This document shows positions 55,381-60,795 of a stretch of 60,795 bases of DNA, piece after piece (position 1 is the first letter of the stretch; each line of letters begins with the position of its first letter). The translations under genes and the position numbers were made by a program. Source of the DNA: Nonomuraea turkmeniaca. GTDB taxonomy: Bacteria > Actinomycetota > Actinomycetes > Streptosporangiales > Streptosporangiaceae. The stretch lies in contig NZ_VCKY01000031.1 in NCBI RefSeq assembly GCF_005889735.1, positions 1-60,795 of the forward strand. Direction: 5' to 3'. Below the pieces are notes generated by a model. It was not told where the DNA came from and searched no databases. It saw only the letters and a program-made list of their open reading frames with translations.

Positions 55381-56169
55381 GTGCGTACATGGTTGGCCCG
55401 CGCCGTTGTGTCCTTCCTGATGGTGCCGCTGACGGCCGCTCCGGCGGCCCCCTCCGCCTCGGCTCAGACGGACGCGCGTACGTGCGCGAAGGCGAACCTG
55501 CTGTTCTGCGAGGACTTCCAGGCCATGCCCATCGGCGGCGCTAGCAGTCTCCGCTGGGGAATCGACACCAAGCACGGCACGCTCACCGTCGAGCGCGGCG
55601 GGCGGCAGGGGCAGAAGGTGCTGCGTGTGCACACCGAAGGCAACGGCCGCGCGTTTCTGAAGGTGGACGACTTCGCCGCGCCGGGCAACAGCTTCTACGG
55701 GCGCGTACGGTTGCGGGCCGGCGCGTTCCCGACCGCGCCTGCCTGGGCGCACTACACGCTGATCGAGGCGACCGGCGACGGACCCGAGATCGTCCGCCCG
55801 CTCGGCGGCCAGTACGCCCCGCCGCCCCACGGCGGAGCCGCGTACTGGGGCGTCGGCGCGGACGGCGGCCCCACCGGGGACTGGACGAACTGGCAACCCA
55901 CCGCGCCCTCCGTCGCCGGGACATGGACATGCGTGGAGTGGCACATGGATGCCGGCGACAACCGCATCTCGTTGTGGTTCGACGGGGTGGCCAAGCCAGA
56001 GCTCACCGTGTCCACCCGGGAACACGGCGGCAACCCGGTCGACTTCGTCTTCCCGCGGTTCGACACGATCAAGCTGGGCTGGCAGCTCTACCAGGAGAAC
56101 CCGACCCCCGCCGCCTACGACGTGTGGATCGACGACATCGCGCTGAGCAGCCGGAGAGTGGGCTGCTGA
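55381..56169 (+). CDS. Secreted beta-sandwich protein, possible polysaccharide lyase (Cip1-like)
   Basis: A 262-residue secreted protein: Sec signal peptide of about 29 residues (cleavage near SAQ-TD), then a single jelly-roll domain with segments LLFCEDFQAMPIGGASSLRW, GRVRLRAGAFPTAPAWAHYT, TCVEWHMDAGDNRISLWFDG and YDVWIDDIALSSRRVGC. The layout resembles Cip1-like/polysaccharide-lyase proteins found in cellulolytic fungi and streptomycetes. Two likely disulphides (Cys pairs near 33/40 and at the C-terminus). GTG 55381 has GGGAG 5 nt upstream. It lies between two integrase fragments and may be cargo of, or an insertion into, an old IS. Confidence 0.7.
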   Translation: MRTWLARAVVSFLMVPLTAAPAAPSASAQTDARTCAKANLLFCEDFQAMPIGGASSLRWGIDTKHGTLTVERGGRQGQKVLRVHTEGNGRAFLKVDDFAAPGNSFYGRVRLRAGAFPTAPAWAHYTLIEATGDGPEIVRPLGGQYAPPPHGGAAYWGVGADGGPTGDWTNWQPTAPSVAGTWTCVEWHMDAGDNRISLWFDGVAKPELTVSTREHGGNPVDFVFPRFDTIKLGWQLYQENPTPAAYDVWIDDIALSSRRVGC

Positions 56170-56297
56170 CCGTATGCGGATCAGACGGCGGCGGAAGCCT
56201 GTGGGGCTCAAGAACTCGAATCACTTCCAGCGCAGAGCCCCTCGTCCAGTGGAATGGAAAGGCTCCTGCTGCAGAGCAGCGTCTCCATGGAGGCGGA

Positions 56298-56556
56298 GCT
56301 ACGGTGCTTCGGCATCAGGACCTGGTCCTACGCCGCCAAGTCACACGGGTGCGCTCCGAGCCAGCCGACCGCATGTGGCGCGCGGCGCTCTCGCACCTGA
56401 TACCCCGCCCCCAATGGGGAAGGATCTTCCCGAAAACTCCGGCCACCCTGCTGGCCTGGCACCGCAAACTCGTGGCCAGAGAGTGGGACTCGCGGACAGC
56501 GCCGTCCCGGACGACCGCCCACGACAGCTGCGGTCAAGGCCCTCATTCTGCGCATG
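56298..56556 (+). pseudogene. Middle fragment of an IS integrase, frameshifted
   Basis: [40 protein letters not shown] and [18 protein letters not shown] are the standard N-terminal domain of rve-type integrases. A frameshift follows, and AVKALILRM (56530-56556) ends the similarity; the catalytic domain is missing. The fragment fits directly onto the leader ending at 55088. Confidence 0.7.
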
Positions 56557-56656
56557 CGGCGACTACGTCGTGGAGCGCAACGAGATCTACGACTACTCCA
56601 AGCTCGCCACCTACACCCCGGCCGACCATATGTACGGGATTGCCCGACGCCGCTCG

Positions 56657-57793
56657 TTACGGCTCGTTCTTCAGCACTCCCGTCAACCGGTCGTAGCGGT
56701 AGACACGCACGCTGGACTCGGCGCGGTTCTGCAGTCCCCTGACCCGCACGACGAGCACACCTTGCTGAACTCGGTCCTCGGTGCTGACGCGGAGCCAGGG
56801 CTCACCGTCACGCAGCGCGATGACATCCTCCACCAGATCGCCGTCGTGCCCCGCCGCGATGGCGTACGTACGGCCTTCAGGCGAAGCAATGTCGATGCCG
56901 CCGTCCTGCCGAAGCGTGAAGGTGACGACGAGATTGCCGCGGCCGCCGTTCGCGTCGCCCACGAAGTCGTACAGAGGCGCGGGATCGCCCACGTAGTATC
57001 GCAGCCGACCCATGCCGGTGACGTCCATGCCGTTGTAGAAGTTGCGGCCCGCCGAGTCCAGCCAGAAATGCGGGTTGTGGGTGGGCGAGCTAAAGCTCGG
57101 GCCGGAGTTGTAGGAGATGTGCCAGTGGGGAGGATTGTCGGCGTGCAAGGTGTTGTTGGTCTCAAAGCCCATCAGCACGAACCTATGTCCCTTCGCCGCG
57201 GCGACCTCGACCAAGCCGGAGTCCCGGAGGATGGCGTGTGCCGCGACGAGCTGGTGCACCACCGATTTGACCGGGCCGGCCGGCCACGGCACCGACGTCC
57301 ATGGACCCGCGACGCGGTCAGGGTCGTTGTGCTCGATCCGCCAGTTCATTCCCGGTGAGATATCGGGGAAGCTCCATACCTGGAGCGTCGGCTGGTTCGC
57401 GTCGGCCGAGGACTGCGTCATCGGCAGCGTGAACGAGAAGCTGTGCCTGTCGCCGGGAACGTGGCGCAGCGCCAGCCGGGTGTCCTGGTGGACGACGGCC
57501 TCGATGTGCGTATCCGGCCAACGGACGGTGACCTCTATACCCGCAGCGTTCTGCGGGCCACGCACGAACGTGTAGTACTCCGCACGTGAGGCCACGGAGT
57601 AGTTCGCGCCGGGCAGGATCTCGTAGCCGACGGGCAGCACGACCTCGGGCCGGCCGGGTTCGCCAGGTCGGCTGCGTACGACGCGGAAGGCCGCGTAGGC
57701 CGTCGCCGCCTGAGCGGCGCCGGGCAGGGCGACCGCCAGGCCGACACCGGGCACGCCGGCGAGTAAGGACCGACGGGACAAGGATCCAGACAT
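56657..57793 (-). CDS. Tat-exported protein of unknown function, His-rich motifs
   Basis: A 378-residue protein with a twin-arginine signal (SRRSLLAGVPGVGLAVALPG, cleavage near AQA). I do not recognise the family. The N-terminal half is beta-rich (RVVRSRPGEPGRPEVVLPVG, AGIEVTVRWPDTH). The C-terminal half holds histidine-rich motifs NPPHWHISYNSGP and THNPHFWLDSAG followed by FYNGMDVTGMGRLRYYVG, which may bind metal or form a sugar site. It ends with a strand-rich stretch. ATG 57793. Transcribed alone, opposite to the secreted jelly-roll gene; extracellular carbohydrate or protein interaction is possible. Confidence 0.65.
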   Translation of the reverse strand: MSGSLSRRSLLAGVPGVGLAVALPGAAQAATAYAAFRVVRSRPGEPGRPEVVLPVGYEILPGANYSVASRAEYYTFVRGPQNAAGIEVTVRWPDTHIEAVVHQDTRLALRHVPGDRHSFSFTLPMTQSSADANQPTLQVWSFPDISPGMNWRIEHNDPDRVAGPWTSVPWPAGPVKSVVHQLVAAHAILRDSGLVEVAAAKGHRFVLMGFETNNTLHADNPPHWHISYNSGPSFSSPTHNPHFWLDSAGRNFYNGMDVTGMGRLRYYVGDPAPLYDFVGDANGGRGNLVVTFTLRQDGGIDIASPEGRTYAIAAGHDGDLVEDVIALRDGEPWLRVSTEDRVQQGVLVVRVRGLQNRAESSVRVYRYDRLTGVLKNEP

Positions 57794-57905
57794 GAGGGCA
57801 TTCCTCTCAATCGCATCACGGGGCTGTGCCGTGCGTTATGCAGGGGACGCGCCTTGATCTTCTGCCTCGGGCCTACCAGCGGAACCTCCCCTCTCGGAAC
57901 GGCAA
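57794..57905. other. Divergent spacer
   Basis: Leader of the Tat-exported unknown gene. No repeat stands out. Confidence 0.3.
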
Positions 57906-58190
57906 GTGAACACAGAGCATCATTTCCAGGCCACTCACCGGCCGATCGACGAAATCGTGCTTCCGCTGGGAGTTGCTGACGTCGCCATGACCAAACGGTT
58001 CTACGTCGAGCGTGGCCTGTCGGTGGCCAAGAGCTTGGCCGCGAGTACGTCGCGTTCGCCACCTCGCCCGTCAAGCCGGCGCTCTACGGGCGCTGTACCG
58101 CTGCCAAGGGCGCCGGCGACAACGACGGCACTCTTCCTGAGCGGTGGCTGATCGCGCAGTGGCCCAACGACGAGAGCGAGCCGGTCAGGT
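57906..58190 (+). pseudogene. VOC/glyoxalase-fold protein, frameshifted and truncated
   Basis: GTG 57906 begins VNTEHHFQATHRPIDEIVLP and VADVAMTKRFYVERGLSVAK, the first half of a VOC domain. At about 58036 the frame shifts to REYVAFATSPVKPALYGRCT, the next strand, then ends with a stop near 58190 without the second beta-alpha-beta unit. Confidence 0.6.
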
Positions 58191-58223
58191 AGTGGCGGTC
58201 CAGCTGCCTGCTGATGCCGACCC

Positions 58224-58260
58224 GGCCGACCTGATCCGATACGGCAAGATCAGGTCGGCC
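58224..58260. repeat. 13-bp inverted repeat hairpin
   Basis: GGCCGACCTGATC (58224-58236) and its exact complement (58248-58260) with an 11-nt loop. It overlaps the start of the transposase remnant and may be a terminator or a trace of the insertion event. Confidence 0.6.
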
Positions 58261-58421
58261 GGATCGAGCATGATCACCGCGAGCTGAGGACCGGCCTGGG
58301 ACTGGACCATTTCGAAGGCCGGTCCTGGACCGGCTGGCACCGCCACGTCACTCTTGTCACCGCCGCGCATCCGTTCATCACCATGCTGCGACTCGACCCA
58401 GAAGCGGCTGCGCCGGTCTGA
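58248..58421 (+). pseudogene. C-terminal remnant of an IS701-type transposase
   Basis: The frame reads IEHDHRELRTGLGLDHFEGR, SWTGWHRHVTLVTAAHPFIT and MLRLDPEAAAPV before a TGA at 58421, the C-terminal DDE-E helix and tail of IS701/IS4-like transposases (HFEGRSWxGWHxH). Everything upstream of this motif is missing. Confidence 0.75.
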
Positions 58422-58547
58422 CCCTCTACGGGGTCATCCGCGAGTTACAACTGTTACTCGCGACCTGGACCGGCGCATGCCCTCCCTGCCATCGAACGTT
58501 GAAACCGTTACGCCGCAACAGCCATCGACAGGCCTGACAAAGCACTA

Positions 58548-60452
58548 CTAGAGCTTGATCCGAACGAGGTTGCGCGCCTTCAGCGCGTAGAGGCTGGTGC
58601 CGTCAGGCGAGGCCGCCAGCAGCGGTTGCGTGCCGTACGCCTGGGCGGCCAGTCCGGACACGACCGTGGAAACGGTCATGGTCCTGGTGTCCAGGCGGTA
58701 GACCTGGTTACCGTCGGTGCCGTAGATCTTGCCGCCGGCCTCGACCAGCGAGCCGCTGCCCCCACCTGTCACCGGCACCGGGACGGTCCTGGTGACCTTC
58801 TTGCGCCAGGGGTCGAACTCGAAGATGACTCCGGTGGAGGCGATGCCGTACAGCTTGCCGCGCTGCTCGGTCAGCGCGCTGATCCGCTTGGCTCCTGGCA
58901 CGGGGACCAGGCTCCACCGGACCTGCTTGGTATGCAGGTCGAAGGCGGCGAGCTTGGCCTCGGGCTCGATCGGAGTGGTGCCGAGGCCGCCGTAGATCTC
59001 ACTGCCCACGTAGGCGGTGCCGAGCAAGCTGGTGATCGCGCTGATCGACTGGTTCTCGACGACGTCGCGGAAGGCCTCGACGGCGTTCTTGCTCGGGTCG
59101 TAGAGGGCCAGGGCGCCACCGTGCAGGCCGTACTCCGGCTGGGTGCCGACCAGCAGGCGGCGGCTACGTTTGTCGTAGTGCGCGGCCAGCGGGCGGTTCT
59201 GGTCGGCGCCGACGCGGGTGAGGCGCTGCAGGTCGGAGCCGTCAGGCCGCATGCTGAACAGGTACGCCAGGGTATAGACGGACAGGTAGACCTGGTCGCG
59301 GATCGGGGTCATCACCTTCGCCTCGCCTGGCAAGAAGGTGCGCGTGCTCGTGCCGGTGGCCAGATCGTGCACCTGGACCCCGGCCTTGCCGCTGACGAGC
59401 ACCCGATCCTCGGTCGCCGTGATGGCCATGGCGAGTTCCGGCGCGGGCGGCATGCCGGCCTGGGTGAGGTCGACGCCGGTCAGCTCCTTGGTGGCCGGGT
59501 CGTATTCGACGACCTGGCTGGTGAGCACCGCGACGACCTTGCCGCCGCGCAGGAAGATCCGGTTGAAATACGCCCCGTCGTACGGCACGACCAGCTTCTC
59601 CAGCTCGGCGGTGTCGCGGTCGTAGCGGTAGAGCGTGCCCGAGGGACGCGTACCGAAGTAGACGTCGTTGTTGGCCGCGTCGATCTCGATGGCGGTCACG
59701 TAGGAGTCGCCTGGCGCGTCGACCAGCGTGTACTTCGACGGGTCTGCCGTGTCCATGAGCAGCATGTCACCGGTCGCCGACAGGCCGGCCGCGAGCAGCC
59801 CCTGTTTCAAGGTGAGCGTGGCGACGAAAGTGCGGTCGGCCAGCTCGGGCGGGAGGATCTCGCGCTTGGCTCCGGTGGCCCGGTCGATGGCGATCAGATG
59901 CGCGTGTGCGCCGACGCCGGCGTAGATCGTGGTGTCGTCGACCGCGATGCTGCGAACGTACTGCTCGCCAGTGGCCGCCTGGCCGAAGTCGCGGGTCTGA
60001 CCGGTGGCGGTGTCGTATTCGACGACCCTGCCGCCCGGGTAGGTGCCCGCGTAGAGCTTGCCGTCGCCGGACGCGGCCATGGACCAGACGAAGTTGTCCG
60101 GCTTGACGTCGGCGACCTTCGTGGCCGTCCCGGTGGTGGTGTCCACCTTGTGGATGTCGCCGGGCGTGTACGTGCCGACGTAGAGGTCGGTGCCGACGAC
60201 GGCGGTGGCCCAGGCACCATCGCCCGAGGGCAGCTCGGTGATAGAGGTGACCTTGCGCTGAGCGGGGTCGTAGGCGCCGATCCTGGTCGGTTTGATGCCG
60301 CCGGTGGCGACGTAGAGCTTGTCGCCGACGAACTCCGACCCATTGATCGAGGTGACCGACGACGCGGGCCCCAGGTCCTCGACGACCGGCGCCGGTGCGC
60401 CCGTCGTCAGGACGGCGGCCATGACGGCCGCGACGACTGCGTTGAACGGCAT
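58548..60452 (-). CDS. Large secreted beta-propeller protein (PQQ/YVTN-like repeats)
   Basis: A 634-residue protein with a Sec signal (MPFNAVVAAVMAAVLTTGAP) and about ten to twelve propeller repeats: strands such as KLYVATGGIKPTRIGAYDPA, LYVGTYTPGDIHKVDTTTG, LYAGTYPGGRVVEYDTATGQ and KLYGIASTGVIFEFDPW recur through the length. No catalytic motif is visible. The style matches actinobacterial 'PQQ-binding-like' or WD-like extracellular proteins, possibly sugar- or protein-binding. ATG 60452 is preferred to ATG 60467 because GGAAGG lies 8 nt upstream. Single gene. Confidence 0.75.
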   Translation of the reverse strand: MPFNAVVAAVMAAVLTTGAPAPVVEDLGPASSVTSINGSEFVGDKLYVATGGIKPTRIGAYDPAQRKVTSITELPSGDGAWATAVVGTDLYVGTYTPGDIHKVDTTTGTATKVADVKPDNFVWSMAASGDGKLYAGTYPGGRVVEYDTATGQTRDFGQAATGEQYVRSIAVDDTTIYAGVGAHAHLIAIDRATGAKREILPPELADRTFVATLTLKQGLLAAGLSATGDMLLMDTADPSKYTLVDAPGDSYVTAIEIDAANNDVYFGTRPSGTLYRYDRDTAELEKLVVPYDGAYFNRIFLRGGKVVAVLTSQVVEYDPATKELTGVDLTQAGMPPAPELAMAITATEDRVLVSGKAGVQVHDLATGTSTRTFLPGEAKVMTPIRDQVYLSVYTLAYLFSMRPDGSDLQRLTRVGADQNRPLAAHYDKRSRRLLVGTQPEYGLHGGALALYDPSKNAVEAFRDVVENQSISAITSLLGTAYVGSEIYGGLGTTPIEPEAKLAAFDLHTKQVRWSLVPVPGAKRISALTEQRGKLYGIASTGVIFEFDPWRKKVTRTVPVPVTGGGSGSLVEAGGKIYGTDGNQVYRLDTRTMTVSTVVSGLAAQAYGTQPLLAASPDGTSLYALKARNLVRIKL

Positions 60453-60795
60453 GGGGGTGCCTTCCATTTACGGACCAGTCCGATATTTGCGCAATTCGTA
60501 TCATAAGAGGGCATAATCAATCAAGGTTGAGCGGCAGTCTTGACCTCGCCCCTGGGACGCCGTCTTATGGGTGCCGAAATGCGCACCACTCTGACCTGGT
60601 GCTAGCCCGAGAACGATCGCTCTTGGTGGTGCCGATGGAAGGCCGGATCAAACGCCACACGAACTCAGAGGAGCGATCAACGAGTAGCGCCCGAGCTGCC
60701 TAGCCTCGATGATTCACGGGGTTGGGTGGCTTCGCCCAGCGTGACGGCTGCGTGATTTGTTGATCTTCGTTTTGGTCTCTGGGCAGGGTGTCGAG
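60453..60795. other. Right edge of the window, no gene seen
   Basis: Holds the propeller gene leader. The terminal 130 bp (from about 60690, CCTCGATGATTCACGG onward) look like the edge of an insertion sequence but no transposase frame falls inside the window, so I cannot confirm it. Confidence 0.3.

Noticed and set aside
56557..56656. Short plus-strand peptide with DYVVERNEIYDYSK
   Set aside because: Protein-like for about 28 codons after the integrase fragment, but I recognise no family and it has no start; likely another fragment.
58626..60506. 626-residue plus-strand frame opposite the propeller gene
   Set aside because: Shadow of the minus-strand propeller gene, which has clear repeats and a signal peptide.
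60615..60678. GATCGCTC ... GAGCGATC inverted repeat as a terminator or IS end
   Set aside because: Eight-base arms separated by about 48 bp are too weak, and no transposase or gene end is next to it.

Overview
This is a high-GC (about 70%) actinobacterial chromosome segment. Polar codon use, frequent GTG and TTG starts, many four-base ATGA/GTGA start-stop overlaps, Tat-lipoproteins, a DUF574-type SAM methyltransferase, PPOX/F420-type flavin enzymes and paired ClpP paralogues with a PopR/ClgR-like regulator all fit a filamentous actinomycete. My guess is Streptosporangiaceae (Nonomuraea-like), but that is inference. I see no rRNA, tRNA, CRISPR array or replication origin. The content is accessory: sugar and organic-acid catabolism, redox enzymes, many one-component regulators, and unusually many decayed genes.

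Layout. 0-2.8 kb: SDR oxidoreductase and lipoprotein PQQ-type sugar dehydrogenase, divergent from a TetR regulator. 2.8-6.9 kb: a three-gene PaoABC-like molybdenum aldehyde oxidoreductase operon whose first gene carries a fused Dabb domain and a good internal start. 7.3 kb: inorganic pyrophosphatase. 8.4-16.3 kb: a tightly coupled operon of two permeases, a DUF624 protein, a Tat-lipoprotein sugar-binding protein and two signal-less sulfatases, with a LacI regulator and a perfect 14-bp palindrome upstream. 16.6-17.9 kb: PadR regulator coupled to an alpha/beta hydrolase. 18-26.8 kb: an L-fucose locus (FadR-type GntR, L-fuconate dehydratase, ribose-type ABC importer, Tat-exported GH95 alpha-L-fucosidase) with two identical 15-bp operator-like repeats. 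Together, 8.4-26.8 kb reads as two adjacent sugar-uptake loci that could serve sulfated and fucosylated glycans.

27-33 kb: katG beside a furA wrecked by at least three lesions, a frameshifted five-blade repeat protein, a 5'-truncated carboxylate-transporter remnant, a DUF574 methyltransferase, and about 1 kb with no clear gene but two copies of the fucose-locus operator motif. 33-42 kb: HSL-type esterase, LysR, tartrate/malate-type dehydrogenase followed by a hyuB'-'hyuA deletion chimera, then GntR, MFS, D-2-hydroxyacid dehydrogenase, and split AtuA-like DUF1446 and DUF4387 proteins: probably a hydroxy/dicarboxylic acid catabolic region. 42-48.4 kb: IS remnant, two PPOX-fold proteins, DUF899 remnant, broken MFS gene with an intact divergent LysR, CorA coupled to a 41-residue membrane protein, and a VWA membrane protein. 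48.8-51.7 kb: P450 with divergent TetR, then a graveyard of XRE, SDR and hypothetical gene remnants.

51.9-60.5 kb: Tat-exported VOC protein; a PopR/ClgR-like regulator beside two translationally coupled ClpP paralogues, one of which lacks the catalytic serine; a secreted jelly-roll-like protein lying between two pieces of what may be one integrase gene; a Tat-exported protein of unknown function; VOC and IS701-type transposase remnants; and a large secreted beta-propeller protein. The most notable candidates for new biology are the ClpR-like heteromeric ClpP pair with a shared operator, the coupled import plus cytoplasmic desulfation operon beside the fucose locus, and the Dabb/2Fe-2S gene with an internal start.
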